From the NCBI GenBank assembly GCA_031273075.1, contig JAISSM010000026.1, positions 1 through 16,097 on the forward strand: a stretch of 16,097 nucleotides of DNA. The letters are read 5' to 3'. The notes below the pieces were generated by a model. It was not told the origin of the DNA. It was given only the letters and a program-made list of their open reading frames with translations, and did no database searches. The translations under genes and the position numbers were made by a program. Source of the DNA: Rickettsiales bacterium. Its GTDB lineage: Bacteria > Pseudomonadota > Alphaproteobacteria > Rs-D84. Every line of letters starts with the position of its first letter. Position 1 is the first letter of the stretch. Of this stretch, positions 1 through 7,327 are shown one piece after another.

Positions 1-1
1 T

Positions 2-235
2 TTCTATATTTATTTCTCCATTCCTCCCCCCCTTGACCCCACATACGGCAGAGGCTATGGCGATGTTGCGCCCGCGGCAAGATCGGCGATATTCCAAAAG
101 CTTCGAAGCCCGTATAACGCTTCGGCCCTGGTTTCGTTCCTTGAAAGCAACGAATTGTTCAAATATTTGACCGAAAACGAGCAGGTGGCCTGGATAAACA
201 AACACACGGCGGAAGAATTGGATTCGATATGGTGA
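2..235 (+). CDS. C-terminal part of an unknown protein (enters from left edge)
   Basis: An open frame runs from the left edge to a TGA at 233-235, giving about 77 residues. It reads IPPPLDPTYGRGYGDVAP near the start and ends LTENEQVAWINKHTAEELDSIW-stop (split here: LTENEQVAWINK, HTAEELDSIW). The composition (charged, helical end, no low complexity) looks like genuine protein, and the frame has no convincing internal start, so the gene probably begins outside the window. It stops 25 bp before the gene at 261 on the same strand, so the two could share a transcript. I do not recognise the family. The first 30 bases are T- and C-rich, unlike the rest, so the true 5' part could differ. Confidence 0.5.
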   Translation, partial: FYIYFSIPPPLDPTYGRGYGDVAPAARSAIFQKLRSPYNASALVSFLESNELFKYLTENEQVAWINKHTAEELDSIW

Positions 236-260
236 TCAAAATAAAAAACAGGAAGCAAAA

Positions 261-2480
261 ATGAAAACAGAAAAAAAATCTTTTTTGTCATACCGCGGCT
301 TGACCGCGGTATCCAGGTTTGTGTGCGCCGCTTCGTGGCGCGGCATAATCGTTTCATTCTTCATTCTTCATTCTTCATTCTTCATTGCGCCCTTGGCGCA
401 TGCCGCCGTGCGAACGGAATCCTCCGCGAACGGCGCGCGCGTCGGAATGTCTCCGACAAGCGGAAGGGTGATGCGGTCGTCGGCCGGGGGCGTTGGCGCG
501 GAAACATCCGCCGATGTGATTGCAATCAAATCGTCCGCGCCGAAAACCGAAATTGAGGATGCCGAAGAAAACGAAGAGGCCGAAACGCCCGCCGCGAATT
601 CCGACTCTGCCCCGGGTTCGTATAAATGTTCCGATTACGAAGAATGCATGGACGCGTTCTGCATGCTTGACGAATCGGAGGGCGAAAGGTGCGCGTGCTC
701 GGACAATATAAACAGATCGAAATCGATGATCAAGAAAATCAACGATACTCAAGGCGCGGCCGAAAAACTTTACGGCGAGGGGGTGGAGCGGGAAAAACTC
801 GGCGCCAAGGCGGTCCTGGTATTCGGATCAAGCGACAAGGCGAAGAACAGCCGCGTCGACCTGTCGCTTTGGCTTGATTCCGACGACGATGACATCGGAA
901 TGGACGAGGACGCGCAGATAGGGGATTACCTGCATAGAATGGCGAAGAAATCGTGCGCCGAAAGATTGAACGCGTGCGGAAGCGATTCCAAAATGCAGGA
1001 AATGCTTTACGAGCGGAAAATCACGGCCGACTGCAAATCGTTCACGACGTTCCTGGGGGCTCAGCAGAAAGTCGCGGATTCGAATTTGGCCGCGGCCGAA
1101 AAAGCGGTGCGCGCCGCAAGGTTCGCGGAACTTGAAAACACGAACAAATACAATCGCGGCGAATGTTTGATAGCGCTAAGGAATTGCGTCGCGGAAAAAG
1201 GCGGATGCGGCGACAATTTCGAGAACTGCCTCGACAAGGGTCTTTTGGCGCGCCGCACGAAAGCGTGCGACAACGTTTTGGATCAGTGCATGGCGTCCGC
1301 CAAAGAGGTCAAAAAAGATTGGGACGACGAAACGAAATCGATCCTTGCGGACGCGGAGAAATACTCGGACAGATACCGGCGCCAAACCTGCCTGTCGCGG
1401 ATAGAGTCGTGCCTTGAAGACACCTGTTCGACCAAAAGCAACGACCAATGTTTGAACAACGTCGACGTCGCGGCGGGCGTGTGCCCGATGATAACGGAGT
1501 GCGACGAGCTTGTCCCTGGAATAAAGGGCGTCGTGAACAACAAGCTCGGATATTTGCGCGTGCGCTTTTGCCAAAATGATGTAACTTCGTGCTTCCGCGA
1601 AAAATGCGGATCGGATTACACGCATCCGCAGTGCCTGGGGAAACCGGTTTCCGAAATCGCGAAACTCTGCCCGCAATCGCTTTACCCGTCGTGCGCCGGC
1701 CAGACGCAATACGAAGTGCTCGTGTCTGGCATATTGTTGCAAATGGATTACGCGCAGTTGCAGGGATGCATAAACGCGTTTTCCGAAAGCCTCGGGCGCG
1801 TGTGCGGAACCGACATGACGTGCGTGCCTGAGGACCCGGCGATAACGACTTTAAGTTCTGTGGACGAGGCCGAGGCGTTGTTGAAAGCCGATCCGGAAAC
1901 CGGGGACCTTCCGTGGAAAACTTACGCGGACAGGGAGGTCGACAGATTCTTCGCGGACTTGGAAAAAGACGCGACGATCGGCGCGTGCGCGGAAAATCAG
2001 AACCCGAAGACGAAGGTGAAGGGAAAACCGTCCGCCGGAACGTCGGTGTTCAACACGGCGAAAATGATCGCGAAAATAAACGCCGAGAACAGACAGTATA
2101 GGGCGCTGACGTCGAAACTTCGGGATCTGGCGAAACAGGCGGATACGGAAAAGGCAAGGAAGGCGTGCGAAATGCTTGCGGGAAACAGCGGGACGAAAAT
2201 AGATTCCGCGGTGTTCGAGCCGGATCTTCGGAATTGCCATATATGCCGCACGCAGGAAGTCTGCGAAGAGGGGGGCGAGGACAAGATAACCGGCGCGCTT
2301 AAGGCGGGCGCTGGCGGACTTGCGGCTGGCGCGGGGGCGGGCACGATGATATCGCCCGGCTGGGGCACGGCGATCGGCGGTGTCGTGGGCGCGGTCGGCG
2401 GCGGAATCATGGGCGGATTGTCAAGCGGCAAGCAAAAATTCTGCCAGGAAATACAATCGTGCGAAGACGTCAATATGTGA
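261..2480 (+). CDS. Cys-rich exported protein, paralog of the 2501 gene, with Gly-zipper C-terminus
   Basis: A 739-residue protein of unknown function, predicted to be exported. ATG at 261 is chosen because AGGAAG lies just upstream and no other Met occurs before residue 63. Residues 1-48 form an unusually long leader: MKTEKK, a stretch encoded by a palindromic repeat, the hydrophobic SFFILHSSFFIAPLAHA, then likely cleavage after AHA. Residues 50-120 are Ser/Ala/Glu-rich. The mature part has 36 cysteines in recurring modules: C123-x5-C-x4-C-x9-C-x-C, C302-x6-C-x6-C-x6-C, C377-x6-C-x4-C-x7-C and C437-x6-C-x4-C-x8-C. A glycine-zipper segment (about 677-720) precedes the C-terminal CEDVNM. Cys order and C-terminus match the next gene (CHIC/CHVC, CEDVNM/CEDIPM), so the two are tandem duplicates. 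An even Cys number and a leader suggest periplasmic or surface disulfides (inference). Confidence 0.85.
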   Translation: MKTEKKSFLSYRGLTAVSRFVCAASWRGIIVSFFILHSSFFIAPLAHAAVRTESSANGARVGMSPTSGRVMRSSAGGVGAETSADVIAIKSSAPKTEIEDAEENEEAETPAANSDSAPGSYKCSDYEECMDAFCMLDESEGERCACSDNINRSKSMIKKINDTQGAAEKLYGEGVEREKLGAKAVLVFGSSDKAKNSRVDLSLWLDSDDDDIGMDEDAQIGDYLHRMAKKSCAERLNACGSDSKMQEMLYERKITADCKSFTTFLGAQQKVADSNLAAAEKAVRAARFAELENTNKYNRGECLIALRNCVAEKGGCGDNFENCLDKGLLARRTKACDNVLDQCMASAKEVKKDWDDETKSILADAEKYSDRYRRQTCLSRIESCLEDTCSTKSNDQCLNNVDVAAGVCPMITECDELVPGIKGVVNNKLGYLRVRFCQNDVTSCFREKCGSDYTHPQCLGKPVSEIAKLCPQSLYPSCAGQTQYEVLVSGILLQMDYAQLQGCINAFSESLGRVCGTDMTCVPEDPAITTLSSVDEAEALLKADPETGDLPWKTYADREVDRFFADLEKDATIGACAENQNPKTKVKGKPSAGTSVFNTAKMIAKINAENRQYRALTSKLRDLAKQADTEKARKACEMLAGNSGTKIDSAVFEPDLRNCHICRTQEVCEEGGEDKITGALKAGAGGLAAGAGAGTMISPGWGTAIGGVVGAVGGGIMGGLSSGKQKFCQEIQSCEDVNM
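287..317. repeat. Palindromic repeat, family B, inside a coding region
   Basis: GTCATACCGCGGCTTGACCG... to TCCAGG. A perfect 9-bp stem (290-298 with 304-312) with loop CTTGA is followed by CCAGG and then a second smaller hairpin, GCGCC (325-329) with GGCGC (337-341). It is read in frame as part of the leader of the gene at 261. Close copies lie at 14263-14293 and, inverted, at 14328-14358; a degenerate one lies at 5347-5376. Confidence 0.85.
353..386. repeat. TTCATTC heptamer array (4.9 copies) in signal-peptide codons
   Basis: Four exact TTCATTC units plus TTCATT, followed by GCG. They are translated as the hydrophobic core FFILHSSFFIA of the gene at 261. The copy number is identical to that at 2575-2608. 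Confidence 0.95.
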
Positions 2481-2500
2481 TATAATACAGGGAGAGAGAA
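2481..2500 (+). promoter_or_regulatory. Possible -10 box and RBS of the 2501 gene
   Basis: TATAAT at 2481-2486 directly abuts the upstream stop codon, and GGGAGAGAG follows just before the ATG at 2501. No good -35 is visible 16-18 bp upstream, so the -10 may be chance; the RBS is convincing. The 20-bp gap also fits co-transcription with the gene at 261. Confidence 0.35.
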
Positions 2501-5044
2501 ATGAAAACAGAAAAGAAATTTTTGAAAGTTCCCCTCTTTGGAGGGGTGGCGCGAAGCGCCGGGGTGGTTCTTTCTTCATTCTTCATTCTTCATTCTTCAT
2601 TCTTCATTGCGTCTGCGCATGCCGCGGCGACGCGCAAAGGCTCAAGCGCGGTGGTCTCTTCGGCGTCGAAGGCGACGGTCCGGACCAAGGTCGCGTTTCA
2701 GGGAAATCAGGAATGTTACGACGCGTATTTCGGCTGTATGGATCAGTTCTGCATTTCGGACAACGAGAACGGCGGATCGTGCCAGTGTTCGGCCGACTAT
2801 TCCAAATACGACGACCAGATGAAAAGGATCGAAAAGAACACGGACGAAGCCGCGCGCCTTTCGACCATAGAGGTGGAGAAGATAAAGGCCGGGGCCCAGG
2901 CGGACATATTGTTTACCGGAACGCGCGAATACGACAAGAAGGGCAACGTTATGACCGAGGCGAAGAAAAAGGCGAAGATCGACAGAATGGCGATATTCAA
3001 CGATCCGACGGAAGACGAAGAAGAGGAAGAGGACGCGTTCTCGCTGGAGGGGCTGACGGGCAAAAACCTTTACGACGGCGCGCGCAAGATTTGCATGGAC
3101 CAGGTCCCGGAGGATTGCGGGAAAGACATGACGATGATAACCCAGTTGTATCTGACGGGCGTGAAAAGCGATTGCACGGCGCTGGGCAAAGTGATAAACG
3201 AAATGGAGAAACAGTCGGAACTGGCGCTTTTGGACGCGCAAAAGGACATGGTGGCGGCGCGAAAGGAAAGGTTCGACGAGGACAACGAATACGACAGGGG
3301 AACGTGCATGGTGGAATACAAAAAATGCATGCAGTCGGAAGACGCGTGCGGCAAGGATTGGGGCCGCTGCGTGAACGCGGTGGCAAGCGAAAACATGCAG
3401 AACAACAAAGCGGAGTCGACGGCCGGAACGCGCGTGGGAACGACGCACAAGTTCGACATATCGATGTCGGTTCAGGAAATGCTGGAAAGCAAAAGGCACA
3501 TATGCGAACGGGTTTTGGACAAATGCCTTGCGAACCGCGACAACGTGTGGCCGGACTTTTTGCGCGACGTGGCGCCGGAATTGAAAATCGCGGAATCCAA
3601 GGCGGAGTCCGGCAAAAGACAGTCGTGCCTGGGGGACATAGCGGCGTGCATACAAAAGGCGTGCAAGGACGACATAGCGGACAAGGGGACGGCGACGATG
3701 GACGCGTGCCTGGCGCGCCCGGATATGGCGCGGAGTTTCTGCAAGATAGAGATAGACCCCTGCGAAAGGATGGAGCCGCAGATTTGGGATTACGTGGTGT
3801 CCAAACTTGCGGCGATGCGCGTCGACGCCTGCACGGACGAGGTCAAGCAGTGCTATACGTCGGACGACCGGTGCGGCCCCGATTTCACGCAGTGCATAGG
3901 AATGGATTACAAATACCTGCACGCGATGTGCCCGGTCGACAAATTGGTCGTGTGCAAACAGGCGAACAAGAATTTCAAAATGGAGGACATCGACACGATG
4001 CTGATGGGCTTTTTCCTGAACGTGGACAATTCGCTTCTTGAAGCGTGCCAGAAAAAGATCGACGACAAGATGACGGAGGTCTGCGGAAGCACGACGGATT
4101 GCGACCGCTTCGCGTCCGACGACACGATCGGAACGAATTCTTTAAGGGCGCAAAAGGACGGCGACATATACAGGATAACCGGAATGTTGTCGTTCGGAAT
4201 GATAAAAATGGGCAACGGCGACAAAATATGCGACTCGCTGGACGAGGGCTCGTGCGGCAAGGACGACCTTTTGAAAGTCGGCCAGATCGGGGTTAAAAGT
4301 TATATCGGAGAGGTAAGGAAGAAAAAGCACGTCGTTCCGAACAGCGACGGCATAATCGAAACGATAGAGGCGGAGCTGAACAACATAGCCGGCACGATAA
4401 ACCGGACGATAGGCATGATCGAATCGGATATGGAAATACAGTATTGCGTAAAGGGCCGGGACCTTTCGCAGATCCAGGGAACGACCAGGGGAAGGGGCAA
4501 CACGACGACTGCGCGCTTTCCGAACCTGTTGGATAATCAGAAGATCCTGATCGCGGCGTCGGCTTTAAGACAGGCGAACGAGAACTATAATAAAAAGTTT
4601 AATAAGGAAGTGTCTGAGGCGACCAAGAGCGCAAGCCTCGACATCGCGCAATACATGTGCCAGAACATGGGCGGCGGCGGCCCGGGGGGATTGTTCAGCA
4701 CGGAAGCGGATAGACCGTTGGCGGAACCGTATTCCATTTCGTACGAAGTCGGCGCGGGTTTGACGCTGGAGAATCTGATGAAAGGCGGATCCGGTGACGT
4801 GACGGTGGGAAAAAGCGGCGCGTCGCGAAGCGGATATTTGGGCGGGGCAAGCGTCGCGTACGGCAATTCGTCGATAAACAGAACGGCGGTGTTCAGCAGG
4901 GAGAACAGAACCTGCCACGTGTGCACGACGATCAGCGAACAAAAGTGCTCGTCTTCCGGGAGTACGAGCTGGTTCCACAACAGCAAGAAAACGGATTGCA
5001 ATACGACTACGCGCGACCCGAATTGCGAAGACATCCCGATGTAA
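2501..5044 (+). CDS. Large Cys-rich exported protein, paralog of the 261 gene
   Basis: An 847-residue protein of unknown function. The leader begins MKTEKKF like the upstream paralog, then KVPLFGGVARSAGVVLSS (encoded by palindromic repeat A), then the heptamer-encoded SSFFILHSSFFIASAHA with likely cleavage after AHA (residue 41). The mature chain starts with C72-x6-C79-x4-C84-x9-C94-x-C96, has acidic EDEEEEED at 171-178, and repeats the Cys modules C269-x6-C-x6-C-x6-C, C335-x6-C342, C376-x6-C-x4-C and C444-x6-C-x6-C-x6-C, then C516-x12-C528-x5-C534, in the same order as the 261 gene. A long Gly/Ser/Asn-rich region (about 640-810) lacks an equivalent there. It ends CHVC...CEDIPM. Unlike the paralog it has no obvious glycine zipper. 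It probably acts in the periplasm or on the surface (inference). Confidence 0.87.
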   Translation: MKTEKKFLKVPLFGGVARSAGVVLSSFFILHSSFFIASAHAAATRKGSSAVVSSASKATVRTKVAFQGNQECYDAYFGCMDQFCISDNENGGSCQCSADYSKYDDQMKRIEKNTDEAARLSTIEVEKIKAGAQADILFTGTREYDKKGNVMTEAKKKAKIDRMAIFNDPTEDEEEEEDAFSLEGLTGKNLYDGARKICMDQVPEDCGKDMTMITQLYLTGVKSDCTALGKVINEMEKQSELALLDAQKDMVAARKERFDEDNEYDRGTCMVEYKKCMQSEDACGKDWGRCVNAVASENMQNNKAESTAGTRVGTTHKFDISMSVQEMLESKRHICERVLDKCLANRDNVWPDFLRDVAPELKIAESKAESGKRQSCLGDIAACIQKACKDDIADKGTATMDACLARPDMARSFCKIEIDPCERMEPQIWDYVVSKLAAMRVDACTDEVKQCYTSDDRCGPDFTQCIGMDYKYLHAMCPVDKLVVCKQANKNFKMEDIDTMLMGFFLNVDNSLLEACQKKIDDKMTEVCGSTTDCDRFASDDTIGTNSLRAQKDGDIYRITGMLSFGMIKMGNGDKICDSLDEGSCGKDDLLKVGQIGVKSYIGEVRKKKHVVPNSDGIIETIEAELNNIAGTINRTIGMIESDMEIQYCVKGRDLSQIQGTTRGRGNTTTARFPNLLDNQKILIAASALRQANENYNKKFNKEVSEATKSASLDIAQYMCQNMGGGGPGGLFSTEADRPLAEPYSISYEVGAGLTLENLMKGGSGDVTVGKSGASRSGYLGGASVAYGNSSINRTAVFSRENRTCHVCTTISEQKCSSSGSTSWFHNSKKTDCNTTTRDPNCEDIPM
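2528..2569. repeat. Palindromic repeat, family A, inside the leader codons
   Basis: GTTCCCCTC-TTTG-GAGGGG, then GGCGC-GAA-GCGCC, then GGGGTGGTT: two adjacent hairpins. It is read in frame as KVPLFGGVARSAGVV within the leader of the gene at 2501. Copies occur at 5046-5086, 9932-9972 and 16016-16058. Confidence 0.9.
2575..2608. repeat. TTCATTC heptamer array (4.9 copies) in signal-peptide codons
   Basis: Four TTCATTC units plus TTCATT then GCG, encoding SFFILHSSFFIA in the gene at 2501. Length and 3' junction are the same as at 353-386. Confidence 0.95.
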
Positions 5045-5045
5045 A

Positions 5046-5086
5046 GTTCCCCTCTATGGAGGGGTGGCGCGAAGCGCCGGGGTGGT
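5046..5086. repeat. Palindromic repeat, family A, right after a stop codon
   Basis: GTTCCCCTCTATGGAGGGG, then GGCGC-GAA-GCGCC, then GGGGTGGT. It starts one base after the stop of the 2501 gene. It could fold in the mRNA 3' end; no T-tract follows, so it is not a canonical terminator. Confidence 0.88.
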
Positions 5087-5088
5087 CC

Positions 5089-5272
5089 GTCATCCCCGCG
5101 CTTCCCTCCGTCATCCCCGCTCTCCCCTTTGTCATCCCCGCGAAGGCGGGAACGCGGTATCCAGGTAATAAGGTGGGGTGTGTTTCTATGAAACACACCT
5201 TGTTTGCGAAGCAAACAAGAAACGTCATCCCCGCGCTTCCCTTCGTCATCCCCGCCCCCGCCTGCGCGGGGG
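5089..5272. repeat. GTCATCCCCGC 21-bp direct repeats, two blocks
   Basis: Units GTCATCCCCGCGCTTCCCT(CC) lie at 5089-5109, 5110-5130 and 5224-5244, with diverged relatives starting at 5131 (which then runs into GCGGTATCCAGG) and at 5245 (which ends in a C-rich/G-rich hairpin at about 5255-5272). The two blocks are separated by the twin hairpins at 5177-5219. Confidence 0.8.
5177..5219. repeat. Two adjacent perfect hairpins
   Basis: GGTGTGTTTC-TAT-GAAACACACC (5177-5199; 10-bp stem) is followed, sharing one base, by CTTGTTTGC-GAA-GCAAACAAG (5199-5219; 9-bp stem). Both are perfect with 3-nt loops. There is no T-tract. They sit at the point where family-B repeats elsewhere carry their trailing hairpin. 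Confidence 0.8.
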
Positions 5273-5311
5273 TAAACTCCGGCGGGGATCCACTGCGCCG
5301 CAGGCATTTAT

Positions 5312-5340
5312 CGTCATTGCGAGCGCAGCGAAGCAATCCA
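5312..5340. repeat. Dispersed repeat TCATTGCGAGCGCAGCGAAGC
   Basis: The core TCATTGCGAGC-GCAGCGAAGCAATCCA is an imperfect palindrome (ATTGC...GCAAT ends). From memory it resembles a small repeat seen in many unrelated bacterial genomes; a database search would be needed to confirm that. Confidence 0.6.
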
Positions 5341-5346
5341 TTCTTT

Positions 5347-5404
5347 GTCATCCCGCGGCTTGACCACGCGATCCAGTAATAAGCACGCGGCGCAAAGCGC
5401 CGCG
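5347..5404. repeat. Degenerate family-B repeat with trailing 8-bp hairpin
   Basis: GTCATCCCGCGGCTTGACC then ACGCGATCCAG (5347-5376) is a decayed copy of the repeat at 287. A perfect stem CGCGGCGC-AAA-GCGCCGCG follows (5386-5404). The hairpin could act as a terminator for the 2501 transcript, but no T-run follows. Confidence 0.7.
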
Positions 5405-5434
5405 ACAATATTTGCTACACGCTAATTGCTAACT

Positions 5435-5521
5435 TTTATGTACATTTTATGCGCTTTTTTGTACATTTTTGGTACACTTTATGTACATTTTATGTACCGT
5501 TTATGTACATTTTTGGTACAT
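5435..5521. repeat. Eight ~11-bp TTTATGTACAT tandem units
   Basis: Consecutive units: TTTATGTACAT, TTTATGCGCT (10 bp), TTTTTGTACAT, TTTTGGTACAC, TTTATGTACAT, TTTATGTACCG, TTTATGTACAT, TTTTGGTACAT. The core TGTACA is palindromic and recurs about once per helical turn. Composition is AT-rich against GC-rich surroundings. Function unknown; it may be an array of protein-binding sites. Confidence 0.85.
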
Positions 5522-5567
5522 ATTCTACCCACAAAAATCCAGAAAATTCAAATACTTATGACTTTTT

Positions 5568-5588
5568 GATTATTAATTATTGATTATT
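5568..5588. repeat. RATTATT heptamers (3 copies) at the end of dapA
   Basis: GATTATT, AATTATT, GATTATT in tandem. The dapA stop codon (5577-5579) and its last residues (YYNNQ) are encoded by these units on the minus strand. Confidence 0.8.
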
Positions 5589-6455
5589 ATAGTACTTTTT
5601 TGCAACTTCTTCGACCACGATCGCGTTTTCTGGTTGCAGCGGGCCGAGCGGAAGCCGGACGGCGCCGGACTTGATAAGCCCGACCGCATGCATCATGTGC
5701 TTTATCGGAACCGGATTGCATTCGATGAACGCCGCGGACATAAGCTGTTCCGCCCAAATCGCCTTTTCTTCTGCCGCTGGAATATCAAGCATAGCGATAT
5801 CGTTGACAAGACCAGGACATAAATTGGACGCGACGGATATGACGCCGTCCCCGCCCAGTTTGCGGATTGGAACGGTCATGCCGTCGTCGCCAGACCAAAC
5901 GCGGAATACCCGCCTGGTTGCCCGAATAGGCTTTGCGACTTTTTCGATAAGCTCTTCGATTTGCTTGATATCGCCGCTCGCAGCCTTTACGCCGAGAACG
6001 TTCGGGTGCCGGCAGATTTCCGCGAATTCGTCGATTTGTATCTGCCGCCCCGTGCGCCCTTTTATGTCGTAAATAATGATGGGCATGATGTCGGCCGCAA
6101 GACGAAAATGCTCGCAAAGGCCGGACTTGTTCGGCTTGTTGTACGGCGGCGTGACAATCAGGGCGGCGTCGGCGCCCATATCCCGCGCCATTTGGGTTTT
6201 CTTCAAAGTAGTCTCGGTGCACATGGTCCCGGTCCCGATGATAACCTTGCCTTTGAACCTTTCCACGGATAAACTTATGATTTCTTTCTGCTCGCTTTCA
6301 TTAAGAGTGGGGGATTCGCCGGTGGTGCCCAGAACGACCACCCCGCCGACATTATTTTCCGCCTGAAAATCCAACAGCTCTCCAAAGCCATCAAGGTCGA
6401 TTTCCCCGCCGGACAGCATCGGCGTTATCATTGCGGTCATCGTTCCGTCGATCAT
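5577..6455 (-). CDS. dapA: 4-hydroxy-tetrahydrodipicolinate synthase
   Basis: Condenses pyruvate with aspartate-semialdehyde, the first committed step to lysine and diaminopimelate (cytoplasm). At 292 residues it has the usual length. The TIM-barrel motifs are in place: LGTTGESPT with Thr44 and Thr45, PPYNKP with Tyr105, IIYDIKGRTG with Tyr129 and Arg134, and GVKAASGD with the Schiff-base Lys157; these match the E. coli catalytic Thr44/45, Tyr107, Tyr133, Arg138 and Lys161. Slight oddities are Asp-Ile-Lys where Asn-Val-Pro is common after Tyr129, and Pro104 where E. coli has Tyr106. ATG at 6455 follows AGGGGG. It starts 17 bp after the xthA-type gene ends, so the two form an operon. The C-terminus runs into heptamer repeats. 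Confidence 0.95.
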   Translation of the reverse strand: MIDGTMTAMITPMLSGGEIDLDGFGELLDFQAENNVGGVVVLGTTGESPTLNESEQKEIISLSVERFKGKVIIGTGTMCTETTLKKTQMARDMGADAALIVTPPYNKPNKSGLCEHFRLAADIMPIIIYDIKGRTGRQIQIDEFAEICRHPNVLGVKAASGDIKQIEELIEKVAKPIRATRRVFRVWSGDDGMTVPIRKLGGDGVISVASNLCPGLVNDIAMLDIPAAEEKAIWAEQLMSAAFIECNPVPIKHMMHAVGLIKSGAVRLPLGPLQPENAIVVEEVAKKYYNNQ

Positions 6456-6472
6456 GTCAAACCCCCTGTTTT

Positions 6473-7240
6473 TTATTCGATTTCCAAAACCAATCCGGCG
6501 TGATCCGTCGGCCTTTCGGTCATTCGAAGACGCATGTCAATATAACACTTTTTCAAATTATGTAAAGCGGTTTTATTGGCAAGGAAATAGTCCAAACGAA
6601 GCCCTTGGTTCTTTTCGACCGCATGCGGATAATAGGCGAACCACGTAAAGCCGCGGGCGTCCGGATTAAACCGCCGCCAACAGTCGACCCACCCGGCATT
6701 CAGCCATTCTTGCATCTCGCGGCGCGCGGCAACCGCGGTTAAAGAGCTGTCCGCGTAACCGTGCGGGTCCCACACGTCGGCGTCGGTAAGGGCGACGTTG
6801 AAATCGCCGCAAATAACGACGGCTTCCTCCGAATCGGCATATTGGCGGATATGTTCGGAAAAGCCCTTCATCCATTCGATTTTATACGAAAATTTATCAG
6901 AATCTATGGGCTCTCCGTTGGGCATGTAAACGTTGATAAGACGGATCCGTCCGTCGATCACGCACGAAATGAACCGGGCCGCGGGATCGGGGAATCCGGG
7001 AATGCCGCGCGCGGCATCCTCGATGGAGAACTTTGAAAATACGGCGACCCCGTTATAGGATTTCTGTCCGAAAACCTTTATATTGTAACCGGACGCCTCG
7101 AACAAATTGTGCGGAAAATTAACGTCGTCGACCTTTATCTCTTGAACGCAAACGACGTCGAATTCGCCGCTTTCGAGAAGCCCGATAAAGGCCTCTATCC
7201 TCGCCCTGATGCTATTTATATTTATAGAAAGTATTTTCAT
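6473..7240 (-). CDS. xthA: Exonuclease III / AP endonuclease family protein
   Basis: A 255-residue Mg-dependent DNA repair nuclease of the endonuclease/exonuclease/phosphatase fold, expected to cut 5' of abasic sites and remove 3' blocks (cytoplasm). Catalytic residues are all visible: Asn7 (SININSIRAR), Glu34 (VCVQEIK), Tyr105 (NVYMPNG), Asp146 and Asn148 (GDFNVA), Asp217 (LRLDYFL), and Asp246-His247 (TDHAGL). E. coli XthA has 268 residues. It is upstream of dapA in one operon, with a 17-bp gap. ATG at 7240 has no clear Shine-Dalgarno sequence; the region upstream is CAGTCAA heptamers, so any copy change there would move its untranslated leader. Confidence 0.92.
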   Translation of the reverse strand: MKILSININSIRARIEAFIGLLESGEFDVVCVQEIKVDDVNFPHNLFEASGYNIKVFGQKSYNGVAVFSKFSIEDAARGIPGFPDPAARFISCVIDGRIRLINVYMPNGEPIDSDKFSYKIEWMKGFSEHIRQYADSEEAVVICGDFNVALTDADVWDPHGYADSSLTAVAARREMQEWLNAGWVDCWRRFNPDARGFTWFAYYPHAVEKNQGLRLDYFLANKTALHNLKKCYIDMRLRMTERPTDHAGLVLEIE

Positions 7241-7246
7241 TTACTA

Positions 7247-7281
7247 TTGACTGTGGACTATTGACTGTTGACAGTTGACTG
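7247..7281. repeat. TTGACTG heptamer array (5 units) between divergent genes
   Basis: TTGACTG, TGGACTA, TTGACTG, TTGACAG, TTGACTG. It lies between the start of the xthA-type gene (minus) and the acyl-CoA ligase gene (plus). Four of five units contain a near-consensus -35 hexamer, TTGACT or TTGACA. Confidence 0.92.
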
Positions 7282-7290
7282 TTGTATAAT
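7261..7290 (+). promoter_or_regulatory. Sigma-70-like promoter of the acyl-CoA ligase gene
   Basis: TTGACT at 7261-7266, 18-bp spacer, TATAAT at 7285-7290. The -35 is one unit of the heptamer array; the neighbouring TTGACA at 7268 would give an 11-bp spacer, too short. The gene starts 38 bp downstream with AAGGGGAT as RBS. Confidence 0.6.
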
Positions 7291-7327
7291 AACCCCGTCC
7301 GGTGTAAACATCAAGGGGATTTTTATA

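Larger units (their letters stand above)
5045..5576. other. Gene-free mosaic of palindromic and tandem repeats
   Basis: This 532-bp stretch between two convergent genes holds no credible coding region; its short frames only translate repeats (VIPALPF-type peptides). In order it contains repeat A, a 21-bp GTCATCCCCGC tandem, two perfect hairpins, a second GTCATCCCCGC block, the GCGAGCGCAGCGAAGC repeat, a family-B repeat with an 8-bp hairpin, an AT-rich 11-bp tandem and a heptamer array entering dapA. Each part has its own entry. Confidence 0.85.

Noticed and set aside
2642..3922. 426-codon open frame on the minus strand
   Set aside because: Antisense shadow of the 2501 gene with His/Arg/Val-rich composition and no start signals.
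2380..4041. 553-codon open frame on the plus strand
   Set aside because: It lies in another frame of the 261 and 2501 genes, has an Arg/Gly-rich shadow composition, and lacks an RBS; the GC-rich third positions explain the openness.
5007..5408. Short open frames on both strands in the repeat mosaic
   Set aside because: Their peptides (PAFAGMTKG, VIPALPF types) are direct translations of the repeats.
7268..7327. Upstream TTG start for the acyl-CoA ligase gene
   Set aside because: It would put the promoter -10 box inside the coding region and lacks an RBS; ATG 7328 has AAGGGG.
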